Made by a program: the position numbers and the translations under genes | Assembly (NCBI RefSeq): GCF_002895435.1 | Contig: NZ_POYJ01000013.1 | Span: 62,001-126,000, forward strand | Length of the DNA: 64,000 nt | Direction of reading: 5' to 3' | Origin: Aquimarina sediminis | Lineage (GTDB): Bacteria; Bacteroidota; Bacteroidia; Flavobacteriales; Flavobacteriaceae | Notes under the pieces: model-generated | Databases searched by the model: none | What the model was told of the DNA's origin: nothing | What the model saw: the letters and a program-made list of their open reading frames with translations, nothing else | In this document: piece after piece, positions 33,634-42,872 of the stretch | How positions within the stretch are numbered: position 1 is the first letter of the stretch | How the letters are laid out: each line of letters opens with the position of its first letter

Positions 33634-35037
33634 ATGATCCAATTTATTTTAAATAACCAGATTATAAGAACTGCTGTAAACTCTGGTGTTACGTTGCTGG
33701 ATTTTGTGAGAGATCACAACCAGCTAAAAGGAACAAAAATTGGTTGTAGAGAGGGAGATTGCGGTGCTTGTACCGTATTAGTTGGAGAATTAAAAAACGA
33801 TGCAGTATCCTATAAAAGTATTACTTCCTGTATTTATCCACTAGGAAATGCTAACGGAAAACATATTGTAACTATAGAGGGCATTAATTTATCAAAAGAA
33901 CTTAATATAGCCCAGAAAAGTATGAGTGAGAGCTATGCAACCCAGTGTGGATTTTGTACTCCTGGTTTTGTAGTATCTCTAACGGGGTATACATTACAAA
34001 AAACAGCAGGAGCAAATACGGTTACTGATGCTATAAGTGGAAATATTTGTAGGTGCACAGGGTATAAGTCTATAGAAAAGGCAGCTAAACTAGTTGATGA
34101 TAGGCTAGCTAATAATAAAGAGGTCAATAAACTTGGTTGGCTAATAAAAGAAAAATTTATACCTAATTATTTTAAGCACATTCCCGAAAAACTAAAAACA
34201 CTGGAATTAAAAACTTTGAAAAAGGAAGGAGTAATAGTTGCTAATGGTACAGATATTTATGTGAGACACGCTGATAGGTTATCAGAAGTTGCGGTACATT
34301 TAATAGTCGAAGATGAGTCATTAAAAGGAATTGAAATGAACGAAGATATATGTACGGTTGGAGCAAATACTACAGTTTCAGAAATCTTAGATAATTCACA
34401 AATAAGATCTTTTTTTCCAAAGCTAAAATCTTTTTTAAAATTAGTATCCTCAGAACAGATAAGGAACATGGGGACATTAGGTGGAAATTTTGTTAATGCT
34501 TCACCTATTGGAGACATGTCGGTGTTTTTTCTAGCCTTGGATAGCACTCTGGTGATAAAGAATAAAGCAGGGATCAAACGAAGCATTCAATTTAAATCCT
34601 TTCATTTAGATTATAAAAAATACGATTTAAAAGAAGATGAGCTAATTGAGTCTATCTCATTTAAGATACCTCTAAAGGACACCAGGTTCAATTTTGAAAA
34701 AGTTAGTAAGAGAACACATTTGGACATTGCAAGTGTTAATTCGGCATGTAAAATTACTATGAAAAAAGATGTGATTTCTGAGGCTTGTATTGCTATTGGA
34801 GGCGTTGCTCCAATACCTAAGTATTTATCTAAAACTAGTAGTTTTTTGAGTGGAAAAATAATGAGTACAGAAATCATTAAGCAAGCAGAAGCGATTTTAC
34901 AATCAGAAATAACTCCAATTAGTGATGTTAGAGGTGCATCAGGATACAAGCGATTATTGGCAAGACAGTTATTTTTTACTCATTTTATAGAATTATTTCC
35001 GACCAAAATTAAACCAGAAACTCTTTTAGACTTATGA
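33634..35037 (+). CDS. xdhA: Xanthine dehydrogenase, [2Fe-2S]/FAD subunit
   Basis: 467 residues. The N-terminal ferredoxin domain has GCREGDCGACTVL (~37) and the second cluster domain has QCGFCTPGF...NICRCTGY (~108-148). The FAD domain has VANGTDIYVR and MGTLGGNFVNASPIGDMS near 280-297. It passes electrons from the molybdenum site to NAD+. It starts 330 bases from the divergent hipBA genes and overlaps xdhB by 4 bases, so the operon is tightly coupled. Confidence 0.95.
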   Translation: MIQFILNNQIIRTAVNSGVTLLDFVRDHNQLKGTKIGCREGDCGACTVLVGELKNDAVSYKSITSCIYPLGNANGKHIVTIEGINLSKELNIAQKSMSESYATQCGFCTPGFVVSLTGYTLQKTAGANTVTDAISGNICRCTGYKSIEKAAKLVDDRLANNKEVNKLGWLIKEKFIPNYFKHIPEKLKTLELKTLKKEGVIVANGTDIYVRHADRLSEVAVHLIVEDESLKGIEMNEDICTVGANTTVSEILDNSQIRSFFPKLKSFLKLVSSEQIRNMGTLGGNFVNASPIGDMSVFFLALDSTLVIKNKAGIKRSIQFKSFHLDYKKYDLKEDELIESISFKIPLKDTRFNFEKVSKRTHLDIASVNSACKITMKKDVISEACIAIGGVAPIPKYLSKTSSFLSGKIMSTEIIKQAEAILQSEITPISDVRGASGYKRLLARQLFFTHFIELFPTKIKPETLLDL

Positions 35038-37289
35038 GAAATATAGATTCTTATGGACATGTAAGAGGGGAGTCTCTTTTCGTAGACGATATCATCGTAA
35101 GACAAGACACATTATATGGGTTGACATTTGATTCTCCTATAGCACATGGAAAAATTAAGAATATTAATTATGATAAAGCAGCCCAGGTAGATGGTGTCAT
35201 TAAAATATTTACTCATAAAGATATAAATGGCGAAAATCAGATTGGAGGGATACTTCCAGATGAACCATTATGGGCAGAGGATGAGGTGCATTTTATGGGG
35301 CAGCCTATTGCCTTTATTGTTGCGATCTCAGAAAGTATTGCAAAAAAAGCAAGAGCTTTAATAACTATTGAAATTGATGAATTACCCGTCATAACAACAG
35401 CAAAAGAGGCAAAAGAAAAAGGTAGTTATATAAATGCGCCACGCTCTTTTATGTTAGGAGATACCGAAAAGGCATTTACAAATTGCGATTATGTCTTTGA
35501 GGGAGAATCTTTTTCTAATGGGCAAGAACATTTGTATTTAGAAACTCAAGGTTGTTATGCCGTTCCTATGGAAAATGGAAATATTAAAATCACGTCATCA
35601 ACACAGGGACCAACTGCCGTTCAGAAAATTGTAGCACGTGTTTTAGGTGTTGCGATGCATACAATAGAAATAGATGTTATTAGATTAGGAGGTGGTTTTG
35701 GCGGAAAAGAAGATCAAGCTACCCCGTGGGCAGTAATGGCAGCAGTAGCCGTACAACATCTTAAAAAACCAGTTAAATATATTTTAAATAGACATGATGA
35801 TTTGAGGATGACAGGTAAACGCCATCCTTACGAATCAACCTTTAAAATAGGATTAACAAAGGATTTAAAAATAAAAGCTTTTGATGTAGAGTTTTTGCAA
35901 AATTCTGGAGCCGCAGCAGACTTATCCCCTGCTGTTGCAGAACGAACATTGTTTCATGCTACCAATAGTTATTTTATTCCCAACGTATCATCAATAATAC
36001 GTAGTTGTAAAACAAATTTACCTCCAAACACAGCTTTTAGAGGATTCGGAGGACCCCAAGGTATGTTTGTCATAGAATCTGCTATTGCTCATGCAGCATA
36101 TAAATTGGGGGTAGATAAAAGTGAAATTCAAGAAGCAAATTTATTAACAGAAGGTGATGAGTTTTCATATGGTCAAATAGCAACTCAGGTAGAAGCAAAA
36201 GCATGCTGGCGTATGACCAAAGAAGCATTTCAATTTGATAAACTACAAAAGGAAGTAGCATTGTTTAACAAAGAAAATACTGTTCTCAAAAAAGGATTGT
36301 CTTTAATGCCCATTGCTTTTGGGATATCATTTACCAATACACAAATGAATCATGCAAGGGCATTAATACATATATACCAAGACGGTAGTGTTGGAGTTAG
36401 TACAGGCGCCGTAGAAATGGGACAAAGTGTCAACACCAAAATGTTGCAAATAACTGCAAATACACTCGGTATTCATCCCTCAAAAGTAAAACTAGAAACA
36501 ACAAATACCACACGGGTAGCAAATACATCACCATCTGCAGCAAGTTCAACAGCAGATTTAAATGGGAATGCTGTTTTAAAGGCCTGTAGTGCTCTGATTA
36601 AGAGATTAACCAAAGTCGCAGCAACCATGCTTTCTGTTGAAGAAGAGATTATATCTTTTAAAGATGATAAAGTTTTTGTGAATAATAATAAATCAGACCT
36701 GTTTTGGGAAAAGGTTGTGGAGCAAGCTATGAGCCAACGTGTTGCTTTGTCTGAAAATGGACACTATGCAACACCAGTAATTCATTTTGATAAAACAAAG
36801 GAGAAAGGGCATCCATTTGCATACCATGTGTATGGTACAGCTATAACAATGGTGACCGTAGATTGTTTACGAGGAACTTACAAGTTTGATGCCGTAAAAA
36901 TAGTTCATGATTTTGGAAAAAGTATGAACTTAGGTATTGATATTGGTCAGGTTGAAGGGGCATTGGCTCAAGGAATAGGTTGGATGACAATGGAAGAAAT
37001 AGCATTTAATGAAAAAGGGAAATTACTTTCTAATACATTATCAAGTTATAAAGTTCCAGACATTTTTTCTGTACCAAAAGAAATTGATATTATTCCATTA
37101 GAAACATTAGGAAACCACATGGCTGTTTTAAAATCTAAAGCTGTAGGAGAGCCTCCGTTAATGTATGGTATTGGGGCTTATTTTGCGATACAAGACGCTG
37201 TTAAAGCATTTAATAAAAATTATCAACCAAAATTTCATGCACCATTTACTCCAGAGAAAGTTTTAATGAGTTTATATGCTGATAAATGA
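35034..37289 (+). CDS. xdhB: Xanthine dehydrogenase, molybdenum-binding subunit
   Basis: 751 residues. Moco contacts LGGGFGGKEDQ (~222), the substrate arginine in NTAFRGFGGPQG (~340) and the catalytic glutamate in KAVGEPPLMYGIG (~706) are all present, as in true xanthine dehydrogenases rather than CO or aldehyde dehydrogenases. It oxidises hypoxanthine and xanthine to urate. Starts with an ATGA overlap with xdhA and ends with one at the next gene. Confidence 0.95.
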   Translation: MRNIDSYGHVRGESLFVDDIIVRQDTLYGLTFDSPIAHGKIKNINYDKAAQVDGVIKIFTHKDINGENQIGGILPDEPLWAEDEVHFMGQPIAFIVAISESIAKKARALITIEIDELPVITTAKEAKEKGSYINAPRSFMLGDTEKAFTNCDYVFEGESFSNGQEHLYLETQGCYAVPMENGNIKITSSTQGPTAVQKIVARVLGVAMHTIEIDVIRLGGGFGGKEDQATPWAVMAAVAVQHLKKPVKYILNRHDDLRMTGKRHPYESTFKIGLTKDLKIKAFDVEFLQNSGAAADLSPAVAERTLFHATNSYFIPNVSSIIRSCKTNLPPNTAFRGFGGPQGMFVIESAIAHAAYKLGVDKSEIQEANLLTEGDEFSYGQIATQVEAKACWRMTKEAFQFDKLQKEVALFNKENTVLKKGLSLMPIAFGISFTNTQMNHARALIHIYQDGSVGVSTGAVEMGQSVNTKMLQITANTLGIHPSKVKLETTNTTRVANTSPSAASSTADLNGNAVLKACSALIKRLTKVAATMLSVEEEIISFKDDKVFVNNNKSDLFWEKVVEQAMSQRVALSENGHYATPVIHFDKTKEKGHPFAYHVYGTAITMVTVDCLRGTYKFDAVKIVHDFGKSMNLGIDIGQVEGALAQGIGWMTMEEIAFNEKGKLLSNTLSSYKVPDIFSVPKEIDIIPLETLGNHMAVLKSKAVGEPPLMYGIGAYFAIQDAVKAFNKNYQPKFHAPFTPEKVLMSLYADK

Positions 37290-37774
37290 AATTAAAATAT
37301 ACAAAATCAAATATCATTAGAGGAGCTATTATCTATAGTATCGGAGATACAATAGCTGCAATAATTTTAAATGAATTTTTATGGACAAGAATAGTAGGAA
37401 TTGTTTTTATTGGAGCGACTGTTTATGCTTTCGAAATACCAAATTATTTTAGTTGGATCGATAGAAAAACAAAAGCACTAAAAAAATCTAAATTGACTTT
37501 AACCAAAACCGCTTTAGCTATTTTGTATTTTAACCCTTTTTGGATTGCACGTCATTTATTATTCATTAAACTGTTTTCGGGTAATGTAAACCATATAGGC
37601 TGGCAATTAGTATACATCTCTTTTTGGTCGTTTTTGGTGAATATTCCGATCTCATTTGTGGCAAATTACGTTATTCAAAATAGAATTCATCTTAATTGGC
37701 GTTTTTTGGCAAGCGCGATTTTTTCTGCAATAATGGCTATTTATTATGCGCTAAGCGAAACCATTTTTAAGTAA
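37286..37774 (+). CDS. Four-TM membrane protein in the xdh operon
   Basis: 162 residues with about four membrane segments (~10-25, 32-48, 78-95, 105-125, plus a C-terminal one near 140-158). Charged residues in the first segment (GDTIAAIILNEF) and TRIVG recall the small AlaE exporter, but the match is too weak to name it. It starts in an ATGA overlap with xdhB and ends 6 bases before xdhC, so it is translated with them. Likely a transporter or a partner for the dehydrogenase; purine or urate movement is only a guess. Confidence 0.7.
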   Translation: MKLKYTKSNIIRGAIIYSIGDTIAAIILNEFLWTRIVGIVFIGATVYAFEIPNYFSWIDRKTKALKKSKLTLTKTALAILYFNPFWIARHLLFIKLFSGNVNHIGWQLVYISFWSFLVNIPISFVANYVIQNRIHLNWRFLASAIFSAIMAIYYALSETIFK

Positions 37775-37780
37775 TGTTTT

Positions 37781-38731
37781 ATGAAATTTTGGAAGCAAAT
37801 ATTACAAAAACTAAAAGAAAATAAAAAAGTATGTCTTCTTACTGTGGTACAACATTATGGGAGCTCCCCGGGGAGAAAAGGATTTAAAATGTTTGTATCT
37901 GAAGATGATTTTATATATGGCTCTATTGGAGGCGGTATTATGGAGTTTAATTTAATAGAAGAAGCAAAAATTCTATTAAAACAGAAAACCCAATCAATAT
38001 GTATAAAAAAGCAAATTCACAAAGGAAAGATCGAACAGGGATCAGGTATGATATGTTCTGGAGAACAAACAGTTGTATTTCATCCTTTATGCAATCAAAA
38101 TATATTATTGATAGAAAGGATAGTCACTAGCTTAGGTAACAATAAAAAAGGGGTTTTAACCTTGTCTTCTAACGCAATCAAGTTTGAGCAGAATTTAATG
38201 AACTCAAAATACCAATTTGATTTATATGATTTTGAAAATTGGTGCTTTAAAGAGCAGTTGGGTAATGCAGAAACCATATATATTGTTGGTGGCGGACATG
38301 TTGGGTTGGCTGTTTCTAAACTATTTAACATGCTTAACTTTTATGTTGTAGTTTTTGATGATAGAGACAACTTGAACACATTTGAAGACAATGAATTTGC
38401 AAATGAAAAACATACAATAAACTATTCTAAAATTTCTGAATACATTCCGCCTGGTAGTGATAGCTATGTGGCTATTATGACAAATAAGTATACCGATGAT
38501 AAATTGGTTTTAAGCACATTAATTGAAAATCAATATAGGTTTTTAGGAGTCTTAGGAAGCAAGGCTAAATTAGAAACAATGTATAAGGTTTTAGAAGAAC
38601 AGGATGGGATTTCTAGAGAAAAACTCAGCAAAATTAAAGCACCTATTGGCGTACCTATTTCTAGTCAAACTCCCGAAGAAATAGCTGTAAGTATTGCTGC
38701 TCAAATAATAGAAATTAAGAATAGAGTATAG
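37781..38731 (+). CDS. xdhC: XdhC-family molybdenum cofactor maturation protein
   Basis: 316 residues. XdhC/CoxI motifs: VQHYGSSPGRKGFKMFVSED, SIGGGIMEF near 48-56, then a C-terminal Rossmann part (IYIVGGGHVGLAVSKLF ~168) and GVLGSKAK. XdhC binds Moco, helps its sulfuration and inserts it into XdhB. Last gene of the operon; two hairpins follow at once. Confidence 0.9.
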   Translation: MKFWKQILQKLKENKKVCLLTVVQHYGSSPGRKGFKMFVSEDDFIYGSIGGGIMEFNLIEEAKILLKQKTQSICIKKQIHKGKIEQGSGMICSGEQTVVFHPLCNQNILLIERIVTSLGNNKKGVLTLSSNAIKFEQNLMNSKYQFDLYDFENWCFKEQLGNAETIYIVGGGHVGLAVSKLFNMLNFYVVVFDDRDNLNTFEDNEFANEKHTINYSKISEYIPPGSDSYVAIMTNKYTDDKLVLSTLIENQYRFLGVLGSKAKLETMYKVLEEQDGISREKLSKIKAPIGVPISSQTPEEIAVSIAAQIIEIKNRV

Positions 38732-38766
38732 CCTAAATTGCTTAGGCACTCCTTTCTAGAAGGAGG
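38731..38766 (+). terminator. Double hairpin after xdhC
   Basis: GCCTAA-ATTGC-TTAGGC starts on the last base of the xdhC stop, followed by CTCCTT...AAGGAG. Without a clean T run; an operon-end structure. Confidence 0.6.
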
Positions 38767-38959
38767 TGAATGATTTTTCATTTAATTCATTTAATTCTTT
38801 TTGTTTTCCTAAAAAACACTTCTGTTAAAGAGCATTTGAAATATGAAAAAATTGATGTTATAAGCAAGGTGTATTTTGATGATTGTTGTTAAATAATTAG
38901 ATATTCACTTTGTGTATCAGGTTTTTTTAGCTGTATATTTGTTGTAAAAATGTTAAAAT

Positions 38960-39523
38960 TTGAATATTTCTAGAATTTCAAGACTTTCTGTTAAAATTAA
39001 AAAAGGGTCAGAAAAGCATTTTAAACTTTTTTTTGATGATACTCATGCAATGGTTTATAAAACCTGTGTGAAGATGGGACTTACCCAAGAAGATGCAGAA
39101 GAAATAGTGCAAGATACCTATGTGCAGTTTTGGAAACAACGGGATGCTATTGATGAAAATAAAGGAGTTCTAGGATTGTTAAAGCTAATTGCAAAACGAT
39201 TAGTTCTAAAAAAAATAAATAAGAAGGATGTATCATTTGTATCCGGAGATCAAGATAAAACAACTGAAGACGCAAAAGAACAACCTCAGAAGTTAAATTC
39301 TGATCTTTTATTAAAAAATATAGAAAAATTACCCTTTTCTCAGCAGCAAATCATTAAGCTTTTTTATCTTGAAGGGCTCTCTACTATAGAAATATCTGAT
39401 TTTCTAGAGGTTTCAGGAAGAACAGTAGAGAATAATTTGTATCGGGCAAAAAAAAACCTGAAACAAATACTGGAGCAACAAAATATAACAAAAGGAACGT
39501 TTTATGATTTTTTTAATGAGTAG
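38960..39523 (+). CDS. ECF-type RNA polymerase sigma factor
   Basis: 187 residues. Region 2: MVYKTCVKMGLTQEDAEEIV, QDTYVQFWKQR (~31-62); region 4: LPFSQQQIIKLFYLEGLSTI, then HTH (SDFLEVSGRTVENNLYRAKK). The start must lie before residue ~14 to keep region 2, and the only start in frame is TTG at 38960, an uncommon choice. It pairs with the FecR-type anti-sigma gene 44 bases downstream. Confidence 0.85.
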   Translation: MNISRISRLSVKIKKGSEKHFKLFFDDTHAMVYKTCVKMGLTQEDAEEIVQDTYVQFWKQRDAIDENKGVLGLLKLIAKRLVLKKINKKDVSFVSGDQDKTTEDAKEQPQKLNSDLLLKNIEKLPFSQQQIIKLFYLEGLSTIEISDFLEVSGRTVENNLYRAKKNLKQILEQQNITKGTFYDFFNE

Positions 39524-39567
39524 TTAACTTATTAATTAGTAATATCTTAAAAAGAAGAACAGTCATA

Positions 39568-40503
39568 ATGTCAAAAACAGAAAAAGACATATTATTAGAA
39601 CAAAAATTTGATCAACTCTGGGATGAAACAACAGAGCTGGATAAATTGGATGAAAAAAAGTCTGAGAAAATATATAAAGGAATTGCAGAAGAATTAGAGT
39701 TTAAAACAAATACTTCTGATAAAACAATTACTCTAAGAGAGGTGTTGAAGTATGCTGCAGTTTTTTTAATATTGTTTTCAGGGGTAGCTTATATGTTTTG
39801 GGATAAAGGGAAACAGCCTACGATTCACACAGAAGAAAGTGCTTTGATATCTCTTAAAGCCGAGATCGAACCTCAGCACGTAACTCTGGATGATAAGTCC
39901 AAAGTAGCCCTGTTTTCGCATAGCACATTGACATATCCCAATGTTTTTAATGACAGTATAAGAGAAGTGTATTTAGATGGATCTGCAAAGTTTACTATTT
40001 CTGAAAATAAGGAAAAGGCCTTTTTGGTTCATGTCGATGAACTTACCACAGAAGTATTAGGTACTTCCTTTACAATTAAAGAAGACACCATATCTAAACA
40101 GATAAGAGTGTATCTCCATACAGGGAAAATAGCCATCTATAATAAAACAAAAAGTTTCAGTAAAATCTTATACCCAGGAGATTCATTGGTATATAATGGT
40201 CTAAAAGGAAAAGAGATCAAAGAAGAGATTATTACAGAAAAAGCTGTTAAAATTGATGCTAATACAGCCATTGATAATCGGATCTCTATGACTTTTGTCA
40301 ATGTTAAAATTAAAGATGCTTACCAACGAATACAGAACCAAACTGGAATACCTATAGACTATACAAACATTGGTATTGGAGGGGATTTGATTATTACACT
40401 AGATTATACAGATCAAACAGTTGATAAAATATTAACGGACCTCAACTCTTTTAGTGGGTATTCTTATGAAATCAAAAACAACAAGGTCTACATTAATAAA
40501 TAA
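39568..40503 (+). CDS. FecR-family anti-sigma factor
   Basis: 311 residues. Cytoplasmic N-terminus, one membrane helix (YAAVFLILFSGVAYMFW, ~62-78), the FecR domain (HVTLDDKSKVALFSHSTLTY; EVYLDGSAKFTI; EVLGTSFTI) and a C-terminal DUF4974/STN-like domain (MTFVNVKIKDAYQRIQNQTG). Such proteins hold the sigma factor until a TonB-dependent receptor signals. No receptor follows; the next candidate lies 15 kb away. Confidence 0.9.
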   Translation: MSKTEKDILLEQKFDQLWDETTELDKLDEKKSEKIYKGIAEELEFKTNTSDKTITLREVLKYAAVFLILFSGVAYMFWDKGKQPTIHTEESALISLKAEIEPQHVTLDDKSKVALFSHSTLTYPNVFNDSIREVYLDGSAKFTISENKEKAFLVHVDELTTEVLGTSFTIKEDTISKQIRVYLHTGKIAIYNKTKSFSKILYPGDSLVYNGLKGKEIKEEIITEKAVKIDANTAIDNRISMTFVNVKIKDAYQRIQNQTGIPIDYTNIGIGGDLIITLDYTDQTVDKILTDLNSFSGYSYEIKNNKVYINK

Positions 40504-41395
40504 AAGTATAACACAAATACTAAGTTTGTTATAGTATATTAAATATCGCATCAAAGAAATAAAAATGTTGTTTATAATTTTTGATCTGGTATCTGTAGAG
40601 GTAGTTAATCATAAAAACTTTCTAGGTTACTTGTTGAGTCTTGTTAATAATTCATTGCATATCCTGTTTGGGTAAATATTTCCTTATTTTTAGTGGTTAT
40701 ATAAGTGGTATGTATTGTTTTTTAACTTTTTTTATAAAAATATGGCGATTGTTGTGAGTAGTTCTGGATGTTTTTGTCAATATATGAATGTGTGATAAAA
40801 ACGATACATCATGAAGCTACTAGATTCGAGATTTTTTTTAGAAAGAAAAACGTCTTTAATTACCTATTTTAGACTATTATTTATGAACTGGAGATATTCT
40901 TTCTTTTCCAGCAATATGATTTATTTAATCATCAGTATTCATCATATCCTACTAGGATATAAAAAGAACACCTTTTTAATAACTACTTCTGAGATTAAAA
41001 AAAGGTAAAACAGTAGATGAAACATGGAATAAACTTGAAGTATATTTTGTTTTAATATAAAAAAGATGAGAAATAATCATTTTTAGTTTATTTTATTAAC
41101 TTTAATGGTGACTTATTAACATAAAACGTTGTAAATCCTTAGGTGGTTAGGATGTTTTGTTGAATACTTATAGATTTAAATGTTTGTTAGTAAGTGATAT
41201 GTCTACGTTACAGGTAGTTATAATTTATTACAATATCCCCAAAATATTTTGAAGTAGTACACTTCAGCTTTTTTAGTAAATGACCTTCTCTATTTCGAGT
41301 TAAATTTCGAAATATTAACTCAATAGCACAAGTAAAATAAGCAGTATACACTGGTCAGTAGTGATAACAAGCGAAAAACAACAACAATATAAATT
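40504..41395. other. ~890-bp intergenic region before the pyrimidine operon
   Basis: No convincing gene. A 65-residue frame (40811-41008, MKLLDSRFFLERKTSLITYF) is hydrophobic and basic but unlike any family and probably chance. The last ~100 bases hold the dyad described separately and the operon's promoter. Confidence 0.5.
41297..41321 (+). promoter_or_regulatory. Palindromic operator-like dyad upstream of the pyrimidine operon
   Basis: GAGTTAA and TTAACTC flank ATTTCGAAAT plus one base: a nearly perfect 25-base dyad 75 bases before the first start codon. Its size and symmetry suit a homodimeric repressor or activator; no regulator gene is adjacent. Confidence 0.5.
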
Positions 41396-42862
41396 ATGGA
41401 ATTAGTAAAATCTCAATCAAACGTTCAAAACTTCATTAATGGAAGTTTTGCAAATGGAGAACAAGAATCATTGGATGTGATTAGTCCAATAGATGGAAGT
41501 GTGATCTCCAAGGTGCCTTTATCTACTTCTCAGGATCTTAACAATGCCGTTATTTCTGCAAAAGAAGCATTTGTAGATTGGTCAAGCACGACCATAAAAG
41601 AAAGAGTTCAGGTTTTCTTTAGATACCGATCTCTTTTAGAAAAAAATATAGATGAGTTATCTAAGTTGGTTCAAGCAGAAAATGGTAAAACCTATGGAGA
41701 AGCCAAAGCTGAAGTAGAAAAAGGAATAGAGTTATGTGAATTTGCAGTATCGCTTCCTCAGATTATCGCTAATGAAATTCAGGAGGTTAGTAAAGGTGTA
41801 GAGTGTAGAACAGAACGAAAGCCTCTGGGAGTGGTAGCTTCAATTACCCCATTTAATTTTCCAAATATGGTACCGCACTGGACCATTCCCAACGCATTAG
41901 TCCTAGGAAATACAATGGTAATGAAACCATCAGAAGTAGTGCCATTGAGTGTAGTAAGAATAGCAGAACTACTCAAAGAAGCAGGACTCCCTGATGGAGT
42001 ATTTAATGTGGTCAATGGAGGAAAAGAAGTCGTAGAGGCAATCTGTGATCATCCAGATATAGCAGCAGTCTCTTTTGTAGGGTCTACCAAAGTAGCCAAG
42101 ATTGTATATAAACGAGCAACATCTACTTTGAAAAGATGCGTAGCATTAGGAGGAGCAAAAAATCATTTGATAGTACTACCAGATGCTAATTTGCAAATGA
42201 CAGCTTCTAATGTAGTAGCGTCAATGTCTGGTTGTGCTGGGCAGCGTTGTATGGCAGCTTCAGTAATGGTAGGAGTGGATAAAGTAGATCCTATTATCGA
42301 AAGAATGGTGGAAGAAGCAAAAAAAATTACGCCAGGAGATAATCTGGGAACCGTTATTAGTGCTGAAGCAAAACAGCGAATAGAAGGATATATTGATCAG
42401 GCAGAAGCTGCCGGAGCCAAAATTATTTTGGATGGAAGAAATACTACCGTAAAAGGAAAAGAAGGAGGTTTCTATGTTGGCCCCACAATTATTGATTATG
42501 TAACACCAGATATGTCAGTTGCCAAAGAAGAAATTTTTGGTCCCGTAATTAGTATCATTAGAGCCAAAGATGTAAATGAAGCTATTGCCATAGAAAATGG
42601 CTCAAACTACGGAAATGCAGCAGCAGTATTTACACAAAGCGGTGGATTTGCCAAAAAAGTGATGGAAGAAGCTAGCGCAGGAATGATAGGAGTAAATATT
42701 GGAGTTCCAGTGCCAAGAGAGCCATTCTCTTTCGGTGGGTGGAATGAATCCAAATTTGGAGTAGGAGATATTACTGGAAAAAGCTCGATAGAATTCTGGA
42801 CACAGATAAAGAAAACAACTACCAAATGGAATCCAGAAGCGCAAGTAAATTGGATGAGTTAA
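41396..42862 (+). CDS. mmsA: CoA-acylating methylmalonate/malonate-semialdehyde dehydrogenase
   Basis: 488 residues, MmsA type of the aldehyde dehydrogenase superfamily. NAD site VSFVGSTKVAKIVY (~226), catalytic cysteine in SGCAGQRCMAASV (~281-287) and GVNIGVPVPREPFSFGGWNE near 438 mark this branch. It makes acetyl-CoA (or propionyl-CoA) and CO2 from malonate (or methylmalonate) semialdehyde. First gene of the operon; the aminotransferase next door supplies its substrate from beta-alanine or 3-aminoisobutyrate. Confidence 0.9.
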   Translation: MELVKSQSNVQNFINGSFANGEQESLDVISPIDGSVISKVPLSTSQDLNNAVISAKEAFVDWSSTTIKERVQVFFRYRSLLEKNIDELSKLVQAENGKTYGEAKAEVEKGIELCEFAVSLPQIIANEIQEVSKGVECRTERKPLGVVASITPFNFPNMVPHWTIPNALVLGNTMVMKPSEVVPLSVVRIAELLKEAGLPDGVFNVVNGGKEVVEAICDHPDIAAVSFVGSTKVAKIVYKRATSTLKRCVALGGAKNHLIVLPDANLQMTASNVVASMSGCAGQRCMAASVMVGVDKVDPIIERMVEEAKKITPGDNLGTVISAEAKQRIEGYIDQAEAAGAKIILDGRNTTVKGKEGGFYVGPTIIDYVTPDMSVAKEEIFGPVISIIRAKDVNEAIAIENGSNYGNAAAVFTQSGGFAKKVMEEASAGMIGVNIGVPVPREPFSFGGWNESKFGVGDITGKSSIEFWTQIKKTTTKWNPEAQVNWMS

Positions 42863-42872
42863 TACTGAAAGA

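Noticed and set aside
33634-38731. Carbon monoxide or aldehyde dehydrogenase
   Set aside because: The large subunit has the xanthine-type arginine in NTAFRGFGGPQG, and iron-sulfur and FAD parts are fused as in XdhA.
40811-41008. 65-residue ORF as a gene
   Set aside because: No family likeness and hydrophobic/basic composition typical of chance frames in AT-rich DNA.
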